Shown: positions 43,375-53,468 of the stretch, in pieces
Layout of the letters: each line of letters starts with the position of its first letter
Numbering within the stretch: position 1 is the stretch's first letter
Assembly: GCA_012184525.1 (NCBI GenBank)
Contig: WOFQ01000015.1
Coordinates: 1-64,000 of the forward strand
Direction: 5' to 3'
Source of the DNA: Xenoacremonium recifei
Taxonomy: Eukaryota; Ascomycota; Sordariomycetes; Hypocreales; Nectriaceae
DNA: 64,000 nt
Program-made: the position numbers and the translations under genes
Notes under the pieces: generated by a model
The model's input: only the letters and a program-made list of their open reading frames with translations
What the model was told of the DNA's origin: nothing
Databases searched by the model: none

Positions 43375-44910
43375 TCAAACAGCATCGGGTAGTCGGACGG
43401 CGATATCTCCTGACTGGGTGATGTATCGTACCCAAGGCAGAGAGGGATATTGAAGCTGAATTCAAGGGTTAGCGAATGGCTTTAAGTGAAGATGTCTTGA
43501 CATACCTTGGGCTCTGTGATCTTCAGATAACGCACTTGGATACCACTAGTGGTAAAGTAGGGGATCTCGAACTTGACCTGGATAGGTCGCTTGGCACCCT
43601 TGCCCACACCACCAACACCACCCATGCTACCGCCGAAACCGCCAGTCATACCACCGCCATGCTCGTCATCACCCCTCACACTGGGCAAGCCAAGCTCGGC
43701 ACGCATCAAGAACTCCTTGCCGCCACCAAACTGCTTGATCTTCCAGACAATAGCGCTTTGTTCAGGAGCGTAGTGCACGGAACCGATGTTGGTGCGGAAC
43801 CGCGGAGTGTCGGCGTCGTCGGGCACAGGGACGACGATCTCGACGTTGTTGGCGGTGCTTCGGCGCTTGAATTGGGCGCGGGCCTTGAGCATGTATTCGA
43901 TGCGCGAGCCGGAGTGCGACTCGACGACGCACTCGACCCAGATGAGCGGCTTGACCTGGGTGTTGAGGCGGTAGCTCATCAGCTCGAACTCGCCGTCGGG
44001 CGGGATGAAGGAGATGGTGCGGTCGTTCTCGAAGCGCGACAGACGCACGCACTGGTGGAACTTGACGTCCTCCATCTCGATAGCCTTGCCGCGGGTGGTG
44101 CGGCCGGTGGTCTCAAACATGACCTTGTCGTTAAGGCCGAGGCGCAGTTCGGGCATGCCGCTGAGGTAGCACTTCATCTTGATGGCGCCGAGGATCTCGG
44201 AGCGCAGCACGTTTCCGTTGGCGCTGACGAGCAGGTTGAGGCTTTCGACAACGTCGAGGAAGACCTCGTTCTTGCGGTATCGGATGCCTTCAGAACGCCA
44301 TGACACGGCGTTAGTGACGGCAATGGGCGGGCGCGCCTGGATCTCGAGCTTGTGCGACTCCTGGGTGATGTACTCTTGCAGAATCTTGGACTCGGTGGTC
44401 TGCGGATAGCCAAAGTCCATCATCTCGTCGAGGAGCTCGTAGATGATGACGAAGTTGTCCCGGATGGACTCCTCCTCGAGGGCTTTGAAGTACTCGGTGA
44501 AGACTTCGACGACCTTGTGTAGGAAGAGCAGGATCTCGGCGGCATTGGTGTTGCGTTTTGTGAGGGCGAGGAGGTAGAGGTTGTTGTGGCGGATGTAGAG
44601 GTACTAGAGCGAGATAGGGGTGAGCTGCTGAGGCCGACGAGCCGTAGGAGGGGAAGGCCAGGTCACATACGTTGATGCCCTCGTGGGAGAAGCAGGGCGG
44701 GACGGCGGACGAGTCTTCTTCGGCTTCGGAGAGGAGGACGGGGAACATTTCGACGGCGGACATGGGGATGTCGCCCCTGTAGTTTCGGGCAAGGAGGGTC
44801 TAAGAAGGCAGACAGATCGGTGAGCTACACGCGGCATGACGGCGCGGGCCTCGAGCCGGAAGGACACGAACCTTGCCCTTGAGGTCTAGGAAGAAGAGCG
44901 CCGACGCCAT
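43375..44910 (-). CDS. APM1: AP-1 clathrin adaptor complex, mu subunit
   Basis: Four exons: 44910-44872, 44799-44671, 44603-43506 and 43455-43375, giving 448 residues, the usual size for mu1. Introns are 72, 67 and 50 nt. The N-terminal longin domain starts ALFFLDLKGKTLLARNYRGD. The linker has EEESIRDNFVIIYELLDEMMDFGYPQTTESKIL. The mu-homology domain starts at about 165 with AVSWRSEGIRYRKNEVFLDV, includes HQCVRLSRFENDRTISFIPPDGEFELMSYRL, and ends with QVRYLKITEPKLQYPSLPWV. A Gly-rich insert (GGGMTGGFGGSMGGVGG) near 385 is fungal-specific. AP-1 sorts YxxPhi and dileucine cargo between trans-Golgi and endosomes. The last exon (27 codons with stop) is essential to the fold and is missed by a single-frame reading. 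Confidence 0.95.
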
Positions 44911-46931
44911 TGTGACGGAGGGCGTGCGGACGCTGGCGATGCGGCGGTGAAGCGGAGGAGGAGGAGGTTGCTTATGACGAGAGCTGAGCTGTCGAGGAGG
45001 GGCTGAAAGGAGGTTCGAGATACGATACGGACGGGGTCCAGGAAGCGAATTGGCGCGAGGGCCCGGCCGACTATCGAAGGGAGGATGGAGGGCGCATCAA
45101 CGGGGACAGAAAGGGCAGCAGAAGGGTTAGGAGAATGCGCAGGCAGTCATGACAGGACACCAGGTGGAAGTTTTGGGCGATGCCTGTTGGCGGTTTGGTG
45201 GTGATGGACAGCGCAGCGCAACAACTACAGAGCACGCACCCTGGGCCGGCTGAAGGTCGGGATTACCTACTCCAGGGTAGATCTCAGCTTTGTCGCGACT
45301 GACTGATCCAGGGGGGTCTGGGAGTCACGTGGCCGCGCTGACGGGAAGCGCCAGTGGGGAGCGGGGAGGGCGCAAAGAAAACCGCAGCCAGAAATTTTGC
45401 TGGCTCTCTTTCTTCTCTTCTCCCTCAACGCGCCCATTAGACAGTGCAGCCCAATTATTCACCACAACCGGAGTGGCATTCTGTCACGATCCAACCGTGG
45501 GGTTCATGGATGGTCTTGCGATTTGGCGGCGCGGAGAGGGAATTCTTCTAGATGTGGTTTCATTAAGAGCTGCCCGAGTATTATTTTCATACGTTGCTTG
45601 GGCGGCGTCAGAGGAACCGGACATTCTGTTCTGTGACTGAGTGCTCGAAAGGGGCAATGTGACGGTGGTGTCTGTCCCGTCGATCGCATCGTTATAGGGC
45701 AAAAGCTTGACGCCTGGACTGCCGTCATTCGTGCACGCTCCGGGCTTGTTGGGGGCGTTGGGAGTGACATGTGGCCGGTCTCGTGATGGTGCCTGTGAAA
45801 GCTTCACCCCGCAGCCTGTGCATTTGTTGGGGAAGCTGGGATGCCGCATCGCACGCTGTAGTCGAACTCTGTTAGACGGTTTGCAGACTAACGAGGTCAC
45901 GATGGCTTCAGCTTGAGACAGAATTTGTCGGTGAAGGAGCCGTAGTAGCTGACCTGCGCTCTCATGTTGCGATAGTGGAAGCCCGTTTGCGCCACTTGAA
46001 GCCCATCAACTGGCAGGTCGAACAATTCCGTAGCATTCGCTTTCGCTATCACAAAGCACGGCGAGGACATGCCGGCTGGGCGCCTTCACGGGCCAAATGT
46101 GTGTTCGCGGCGCGGCGAGTATCGCATGTTAGCGACCAGGCGCATGACTCGGGCGGCCGACTTAGCAGTGAGGACCCGGCTGCTGGCCCGGTCTTCGAGT
46201 CTATTGCATGTGATTGATATCGGCGCCCGCGATCGTCGACTCCGCCGGGTCGCTTCTCCCTCCACTCTGACACGTGCTTGGGGGGCCATGACGCGGAAAG
46301 GCAGGATTGTCCGCTGGGACAGGCTGTGATTCGGTCGAGGCCGCTGCAAAGAGCACATGAAGAGGGCGTGAAAGGAGAGGCCACGGCAAAGGAAAGGCAA
46401 TGCGCGCGACTTGCACATGGAAATCCCATGTCCAGGGCATCTCTCGGCCGGCTCGTCTCGTCTCACATGTCGCCCCATTCTTTTCGCATCGTTTAGCGGT
46501 CCCTGCAGCTGAAAACACGCCTGACCCGGGCGGGCTCCAGTTGTCTCCCCCACGATAGATAGCGCTCCAGGTACCTGCGCGCCCGCTACAGGGAGGTTCA
46601 GTACCTGCGCCCTAGCGGCCTTCACCTCACCTCACCTCATCCGGCCGCCCACCTTCCTCCAGCTGGCGGCGCCGGCTGTGCGCTCCCGTCCAGGTCGGGT
46701 CGCTCTTTCGCTCCTCGTCCGCACGTTCCTTCCTCCTTCCAGTCGCAGCTCGCTATTTCTCTTTCTCGTCTCCCCCCTCCCTCCCCTCCAAAACAACTCA
46801 CCACCACCACCACCAAAATCGGCCCACGATAATCAGTGTCAGTCTCCGTGCCTCTGCTCGCCGGCTGTGATCCAAATGTCCGATTGATACTGCCCGTCTT
46901 ATCGTCCGTCGACGTCGAGCGCTGCCGTCCC
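44911..46931. other. Divergent promoter region, APM1 / ccg-8
   Basis: There is no gene in these 2 kb. Frames of 179 (-) and 138 (-) codons around 45.5-46.6 kb are low quality and overlap others. The stretch from about 46620 to 46830 is strongly pyrimidine-rich on the + strand and ends in a CCA repeat (46800-46815), the usual look of a fungal leader before the + strand start at 46932. Confidence 0.6.
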
Positions 46932-48889
46932 ATGGAGTGCAATCACATGCTCGACCCAGCGGCTACGGCTGCCGCTGCCGCTGCCGCAACCGCTGGGCAT
47001 GGCGATAACGAGACGAACCGCCAACTCCCGGCCCTTGGACCTCCGCCTGCTCGCCCACCACAATCGTTACTGGGAGCTTCATCGCCTCCTGCCTACTCGA
47101 TTGGCGATCTTCATGTCGCTGCGAATACCGTCAGGCTGCCCGACGTCCCCACCACCGAACTCCCTCCGATCCAGCGTCATCACCACGATGTTCAACTGCC
47201 CTCGTTGAGCTCCATCACTGGCGACCATTCGCCGCCGAGAGACATGGCCGTCAAACCACAGTACGGCCATTGGGGGAACCTCAACGACCTCTCGAGATAC
47301 CACACCAACGGCTCGTCGCAATCGCCCCATAACGCCATCGACAGCCCAGCCAGAATGGACCTCGACAATAGCAGCACCAGCGTCACCAGCGCAGCGTCGC
47401 CCGATCGCTTCCTCGATGGCAGGGCCAGTAGTGTCAGCCTGGATGACCCTGACGTGCGTTTGGCCGCCGAAGCATTGGGAGATCTCAGAGCGGGTAGGTT
47501 TCTTTCAACACCAGGATTCTATAATAGCAGTGCCCGATCTTACAGACTAACCGCTGGTTCGCAGATTTTGTGTCTTCGCCACCGAACAGGAACTCGACTC
47601 TTCCTGTAAGCCCTCCGACCTCCCACGGTTTTCAGCAAGCGAGCCGAACACAGACCCAGTCGCCTCAACAGCAACCACCGCAACCTGAGCCGCTATTGTC
47701 GCTCTTAACGACATCCCATCCATTGCTGGCGAGCACTATTGAAGGTGCGACATCCGCCTACGGAGGTGCCAAGAACTTTTCGCCGCGATTCCGGTCCGGC
47801 GCCGAATATGTTGAGGGCTATCTGTCACCAATTGCCAATACTGTTGGCTCGGTCGGCCGCGTTACTGGCGTCGAGGGCGGTGTGCGATGGTTTCTTGGTG
47901 CTGGACGGAGGCAGAACAGTTCGTCGTCCGACCTTGAGACCGGGAATGGCAAGAAGCGACGTAAGGGTAGCGACAATGGGCCCATTAGCAACAAGCGGTT
48001 CGAAGCCGAGGGCATGAATCAACATGAAAACGGCATCTTGCAGGACCCTTTCTCGGCATCTAAGAGCAGCTCTCGTCGCATGTCTATGGCTAGTACTGAG
48101 ACGCTCCCTGCTTATGACGACATACGGTCTCCAGCCTACACCGAATCTTCGGACTTGCAAGTCTCGACGAAACCCAGCTCCAATGGCAGTGCATGGCATT
48201 CTCGACTGATTGTGTCCACGTCAGGATTAAGCGTGGCCATGAGCGAGGAGAGCCTTCGCAGTCTCAAGTACTGTCTGCGCTGGCTGAAGTGGGCTAATGA
48301 GCACATCGGCCGTGTCATTGCCGCCCTGAAGAGTGCCCTCGATCAATTCGACCAGGCTGATAGCTCCCAGCCGCAGCAGATCTCCGAAAAGGCCAAGCTC
48401 ATGGGACCACCAGGCGATGTGAGCATCGAGAAGGGCCAAGGCGAATCCAAGACTGAACTTGCTGCCCGTATCGCATCGCTCAAGGGCGATGTCTTGAAGA
48501 CATTGCAAGACGTGATCAACACCGTCTCTAAATATGCTGGTGGTGCTTTGCCGGAGAACGCCAGGATCCTTGTCCACCGCCATCTCACCAGTCTCCCGCA
48601 GCGCTTCCGGATCGCTAGTATGAGCGAAAGGGCCCAGGGTACTCAGCACGATAGCGACTCTGCAATCCGCGAAGGAGCTCATAAGGTCCTCGTGCTCGCT
48701 AGGGAGGGCCTCGACATGGTGTCTCAAGTTAGCGAAGTTGTCGACGGTACCATTGAGAGCGCCGAAGAATGGTGCGATCGGATGGGCAAGCGGAGGAGAA
48801 AGCCTGAGGAGGAGAAGCCAGTCCTTCCTCAAACTGAAAACGAGAAGCCCGCACTCCCAGCCAACGGTGATGCGATGATGATGGATTAA
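46932..48889 (+). CDS. ccg-8: Opi1-family transcription regulator, CCG-8 type
   Basis: Two exons: 46932-47493 and 47565-48889, with a 71-nt intron (GTAGGT...TTCGCAG), giving 628 residues. Conserved Opi1-like segments are DPDVRLAAEALGDLRADF across the intron, PLLSLLTTSHPLLASTIEGA, and the helical block VEGYLSPIANTVGSVGRVTGVEGGVRWFLG, followed by a basic KKRRKG. The C-terminal half has SEESLRSLKYCLRWLKWANEHI and IGRVIAALKSAL, then an amphipathic helical region up to about 590. Opi1 in yeast represses phospholipid (INO) genes in response to inositol. The filamentous homologue CCG-8 (clock-controlled gene 8) regulates metabolism and azole response in Neurospora. The N-terminal 180 residues are low-complexity with His and Pro clusters. 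The frame continues upstream, but ATG at 46932 has the best context. Confidence 0.9.
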
Positions 48890-50448
48890 ATAAGATATCG
48901 GGGTTGAATGCCCCAACATCCTTGACAAAACCTCAAAAGCCAATTGGCGTTGGATACACGGAGTACAAACGAGGTCAAAACGGAACATCAAAACAACCAA
49001 AGAAAAAACCACACAAAACAAACAAACAAACATACCAAGGTAGATGTAGGGTCTACCGGCGAGGCGATATGAAGCCCGCAATGGTGTGCATCCTGGCTTA
49101 TGAGCCGCAGTGACTTCACCACGATACCAGCAATAGCTCTACCATTGAAACGGTTCAGCTGGGCATTCCTTCACAACGATGAACGACTTTTTTTTTTACG
49201 ACTGGACATCGATCCCGAAAGCGGGTCGAGACTTGACTTTCCTGTCAGCGACACCAGGTCAGGTCTAGCGAGAGACACGAAGTGCGAGCATACGCTGGAT
49301 TGCGATCGCTATTTATAGCGATGAAAACTGAGTCAATTATACGTCTTTCTCTTTCTGGTTTTGCTCTTTATTTTTCCTTCCAGTTGGACTTAGGGCGGCG
49401 TTTGGATAGGAAAGTAGGGTGGGTTGTATTACGGATGTATGGATGGAAGGATAATCGATTTGTCTATATGGTTGGGTTGATTTGTTTTATGGGTGGCTTT
49501 TGCGACGAGCAAGTTCTCGCCGTTTTCTATCAAGAAAGTTATTCGAGCGTTTCTGTCTGTAATTGACGAAGTACACATTGCGATCGTTGTCTTCAGGAAC
49601 ACAGTAATGAAGCAATCTGGCAGTTGAAAGTGATGTCAGTACCCATAGGGTCGTCCTAGACAAAGTACTGTTGAATTTCCCTTCACAGCGTTGGATTGAT
49701 GTTCACGGGCTGCTTTATCTTTGCCTATTGAGAGAAAAGGATGCTAAAAAGGTCAAGATAAGCATGTGGTGGCGTGGTGACAGTGCTGACCATTTGAATG
49801 TGAGTTTGATCGGGTCTTTTGCCCAGTTCAGAGACTCCGCGGGATCATGAGCTTAATCTGACAGCGAGGGAAGTTCTTATTAACATGAATGATATATAAG
49901 AGCCAAGGTTACGAGGCTTGATGCGATTGGGTTCTTGACTGTATAAGAAATCTTACAGCTGATGCTTTTGATGTGCCGGATCACAGTCCAACTCTAACAA
50001 TTCCAAAATTCCGTAATGAATATACAATTACAACTAAACTCAATTAGAACGGCCTCTCGTATTTTGCCTCCATCTCCGTGGGAAAAGCTCCGACCGTTAT
50101 CCAGTGTTGGTAGTCCTGACATCACCGGGCCCAGATTGGCGATCGATCTAGCAGATGGCAGACTAGCGTCATCGATGTTTTGTAAGTAAGCTCAAGACTG
50201 CGTGCCGAAGAATATCGGAACTGGAGCTGAAAGAAGGTAGAATACCAAAGAAAGATTGTAATTATGCGCATTCAAGGACGTCATAAATACAGAATGTGGA
50301 TGGGGTGTGTCTGGACTCATTCCTGACACTCCGCCTTGAAGCGCTTTACACATATATAATGACAGTTGTAGCATATTCCCAGTAATTTGAGAACCTTGAT
50401 AGATATTAGAAACTCTTATCTCTCAATTAAATCTTTATAGCCGTCACC
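48890..50448. other. Intergenic, no gene seen
   Basis: 1.56 kb lies between two + strand genes. The first part has an A/C-rich tract (about 48970-49035), probably 3' UTR. The rest is AT-richer than the window average, and no frame reaches 100 codons. Confidence 0.6.
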
Positions 50449-51528
50449 ATGGGCTATCCTGATACATTTGAGGGCTTCTGCGTCGACAGCCCCGACACCT
50501 GGTCGACCTTCCACCGCGCATCCCTTACACCCAAGCCCTTCGGTCCTCACGACGTTGACGTCGAAATTGATGCCTGCGGCGTCTGTGGCTCAGACGTGCA
50601 CACACTGACCGGCGGCTGGGGCTCCTTCGAAGGGCCTCTCTGCGTCGGCCACGAAGTCGTCGGCCACGCCGTGCGCGTCGGCGAGCACGTCAAGTCTATC
50701 AAAAAGGGTGACCGCGTCGGCGTCGGCGCCCAAGTCTGGTCCTGTCTCGAATGCGACATGTGCAAAGCCTCCAACGAGAACTACTGCCCCCATCTCGTCG
50801 ACACATACAACGCACAATACGCGGACGGGAGCCAAGCCCACGGAGGGTATGCTTCGCACATCCGCGCACACGACTACTTCGTCTTCAAGATCCCGGACGC
50901 GCTCAAGTCGGAAGACGCGGCGCCGCTGCTCTGCGCCGGACTGACGACGTACTCGCCGCTCGTCCGCGCAGGAATCGGGGAAGGAAAGACCGTCGGCGTG
51001 GTCGGCATCGGCGGTTTGGGCCATCTCGGCGTGCAGTGGGCCGCTTCCCTCGGGGCCGAAGTCATCGCCGTGACCCACTCGCCGGCCAAAGCCCCGGACT
51101 GCCGCACGCTCGGCGCGCATGCCGTGCTCGACACTTCTACCGGCGATTGGACAAAAGGCTGGGAGCGCAAGTTTGACTTTATCCTCAACTGCGCGGACAT
51201 GACGCACGAGTTCGATCTGACGCAGTATTTCAGTCTGTTAAAGCCGGGTGGTGAGTTCCATATGGTGGGACTGCCGGATAAGGCGTTGCCGGAGATGCAG
51301 GCGTTTATGTTTGCGGGGGGTGGGGTGAAGTTGTCGGGGAGTCATATTGGGAATCATCAGGAGATGGATGCTTTGCTCGAGTTGGCGGCGGAGAAGGGGG
51401 TGAGGCCGTGGGTTGAGACGGTGGAGGTTTCGGAGGCGGGGTGTAGGGAGGTTGTTGAGAGGGTGAAGAGGAATGATGTGCATTATCGGTTTACTTTGAC
51501 TGGGTTTGATAAGGCTTTTAAGAGGTGA
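50449..51528 (+). CDS. ADH6: Zinc-dependent NADP(H) alcohol dehydrogenase, ADH6/CAD type
   Basis: A 359-residue intronless medium-chain dehydrogenase. Catalytic zinc ligands are the Cys in CGVCGSDVHT (about residue 44), the His in GHEVVGH (about 69), and a Cys in LLCAGLTTYSPL (about 162). Structural zinc ligands are in CLECDMCKASNENYC (about 101-115). The nucleotide fold has GVVGIGGLGHLGVQWAASLG, and a following THS fits an NADP preference. ADH6-class enzymes reduce many aldehydes, including cinnamaldehydes and furfural. It converges, with 193 bases between stops, on an Hsp31-like gene, also a reactive-carbonyl enzyme. The peroxisomal-type C-terminus is absent, so it is probably cytosolic. 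Codon bias is towards C-ending in the first two thirds and weaker near the 3' end. Confidence 0.92.
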   Translation: MGYPDTFEGFCVDSPDTWSTFHRASLTPKPFGPHDVDVEIDACGVCGSDVHTLTGGWGSFEGPLCVGHEVVGHAVRVGEHVKSIKKGDRVGVGAQVWSCLECDMCKASNENYCPHLVDTYNAQYADGSQAHGGYASHIRAHDYFVFKIPDALKSEDAAPLLCAGLTTYSPLVRAGIGEGKTVGVVGIGGLGHLGVQWAASLGAEVIAVTHSPAKAPDCRTLGAHAVLDTSTGDWTKGWERKFDFILNCADMTHEFDLTQYFSLLKPGGEFHMVGLPDKALPEMQAFMFAGGGVKLSGSHIGNHQEMDALLELAAEKGVRPWVETVEVSEAGCREVVERVKRNDVHYRFTLTGFDKAFKR

Positions 51529-51721
51529 TTCGTTGAATAGAAAATAGTGTTAGGTTAGAGGGGGGTATAATAAATGGGTTGATTGTTATATCTGTTTAAC
51601 ACCTCGAGGCAGTTGTATGTAACGTAGTTCACTCATAGCGTGAATGATAACACAAGATTTTGATAGCTTCATTTCATGCTTGTATTTTCTTTTCAGATTT
51701 CATTCTCATCACATATTGCAT

Positions 51722-52528
51722 TTAAGCACCAATCGCCTCCATCAGCTTCTTACCAACAGCATGCGCCGACGCCGGGTTCTGCCCCGTAATCACCAACCCA
51801 TCCACAACCGCCTTCTCGCCCCAAGGTTCATCCGCCTTGACATACGAACCGCCCACCCGCTTGATCGCATCCTCCAACAGCTCGGGCATCTCCTTGGTCA
51901 GACCAGCCTGCTCCTCCTCGACATTGCTGAAGCCCGTGGCGGTACGGCCCGCCAAGAGAGGCTTGCCGTCGGCCTTGGCGTTGATGAAGACAATCGGGCC
52001 GTGGCAGACGGCGGAGACGGGCTTGCCGGCGGTGTAGAACTCTTCGATGAGCTTGATGGAGTCTTCGTCCTTGACGAGGTCGAACATGGGGCCTGAATCT
52101 ATGAGCTAGACTGCACGTATTTGTTGGATACTGAAGGAAGCTTACCGTGACCACCGGGGTAGAAAACGCCGTCAAACTCAGACGCCCGTCCCAGAAACTC
52201 CTTGATCGTCTTGGTCTCCTTCCACAGCTTCTGCTGCTCGCTGTGGAACTTGGTCGACTCGGGGTCCTTGGCGAAGGCCTCGACGGAGCTCTGGTCGAGA
52301 GGCGCCTCACCGCCCTTGGGCGAGACGACCACAATCTCAACCTTGGGGCTGGAGGGGTCGGGGCCGAGGAAGTCGTAGTAGGGATGGGCGAACTCGGGCT
52401 GGGATTTGTGAGTACGCATATCAGAAATGGTGAACTGGAGGGCTACTTACCAGATACCAGCCAGTGGGGTGGCCGTTGTTCATCTGGCCACAGCTGGTGA
52501 GCACGACGAGGACCTTCTTGGGCGCCAT
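51722..52528 (-). CDS. HSP31: DJ-1/PfpI-family Hsp31-like protein (glyoxalase III type)
   Basis: Three exons: 52528-52451, 52398-52146 and 52092-51722, giving 233 residues; introns are 52 and 53 nt. The flavodoxin-like core starts KKVLVVLTSCGQMNNGHPTG. The conserved glutamate is in LPEFAHPYYDF. The nucleophile elbow with catalytic Cys is in VSAVCHGPIVF, about residue 138. GLVITGQNPASAHAVG closes the fold, as in Hsp31. Hsp31-class enzymes convert methylglyoxal to lactate without glutathione and act as stress chaperones. A perfect CRE site upstream fits stress control. Paralogues in this superfamily vary in activity, so the exact reaction is inference. Confidence 0.88.
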
Positions 52529-53462
52529 TGTGATGATTGATGGTGTATTGTTTGAGTGAGGGGTCGTGAGGGTCAATGAGAGAACTGCCCGTCAGCCACC
52601 TCGTCGTCACAGAGACAGCCCTCCCCTCTTATATCATTCTGCCCATTCCCCTACTCAGCATTATCGCCGAAAGCCTCCACCCCGCCTCAGCCCGTCCTCC
52701 AGCCCCTTCCGGGCTCATCGCCGAATCGGTTGACTCCATCCCCATCTGCCGTCTTTTCGCCTTGACGTCAGACTAGTGTGACGGGCGTTTTACCCGCCTG
52801 AATTCTCTTTTTTTTCATCTCCGCCCCCTGCAGACTCTGTCCGCGTTCAGCGCCTGGGAAAAAAAGACGAGCCGCTTGTCCACTGCGGCGATCGACGCCC
52901 AACAGCGCGCCGCACAGAAAGGCGGGGCAGCCGTTAAGGTTTCAACATGGATATGGGCGTCTCGGCCGAATGACGCAATTCAATGTGTGCGGTGTTTGCA
53001 GTTGTGCCGCTTCTGACAAATCGGTCTGGGGCAATTATCTGGCGAGATTCATAGATAATTCGACAAAACAGCTGTTTCACCTCCACGGAGTTCCGTTTGA
53101 GTAAGCAAGGCTGCCAAAGTCCCTAAAAATGGTTGCATCTCCGATGCCGAGGCTCAGAGGTTTTCGGCGATATGATAAGAAGCGTCATCCCATTTTCTTC
53201 TTCTCACCTGAGTGCCAGAACACAGACATCCGTAGGTCCAGTAATTAGAAGACCCCAGAGTCAGCTAAAGCTAATAAGCTCCAGACACTCACTCAATTCG
53301 TCAGCCTCGCTCAATATCTCAGCCAGCATCTCGGCGAAATACTGCAACATCATGTATTTCAGGACATATACCATCAACCCTGACTCTAACCATAACCTGA
53401 ACCCTAACCATACCCCGAATACTAACCCCCATTAACCCAAATACCTAAGTGTAATCTGAACC
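52529..53462. other. HSP31 promoter and telomere-like tract
   Basis: There is no gene. The left 250 bases are the HSP31 leader and promoter with a CRE. The right 90 bases are telomere-like sequence reaching the NLR stop codon. Both elements are listed separately. Confidence 0.6.
52763..52770. promoter_or_regulatory. Perfect CRE (TGACGTCA) upstream of HSP31
   Basis: The palindrome TGACGTCA lies 235 bases upstream of the HSP31-like start codon. It is the consensus for ATF/CREB-type bZIP factors (Atf1, Sko1) that act under the Hog1/Sty1 stress pathway in fungi. It is an exact eight-base match, so chance occurrence is possible but unlikely in a promoter-sized stretch. Confidence 0.5.
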
Positions 53463-53468
53463 CTAACT
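53376..53468. repeat. Degenerate telomere-like (CCCTAA)-type tract
   Basis: Over about 90 bases the + strand reads as variants of AACCCTAA: AACCCTGA, CTAACCATAACC, GAACCCTAACC, ACTAACCCCC, TTAACCC and GAACCCTAAC. Two units are exact CCCTAA. The fungal telomere repeat is TTAGGG/CCCTAA. The tract looks like an old interstitial telomere sequence. Its right end overlaps the last codons of the NLR gene. Confidence 0.7.

Noticed and set aside
43476..44303. 275-codon frame antisense to APM1
   Set aside because: Mirror frame of a highly conserved adaptor gene; repetitive Leu/Asp/Val composition typical of shadows.
48227..49081. 284-codon frame antisense to ccg-8
   Set aside because: Shadow of the Opi1-like C-terminal half; no homology features.
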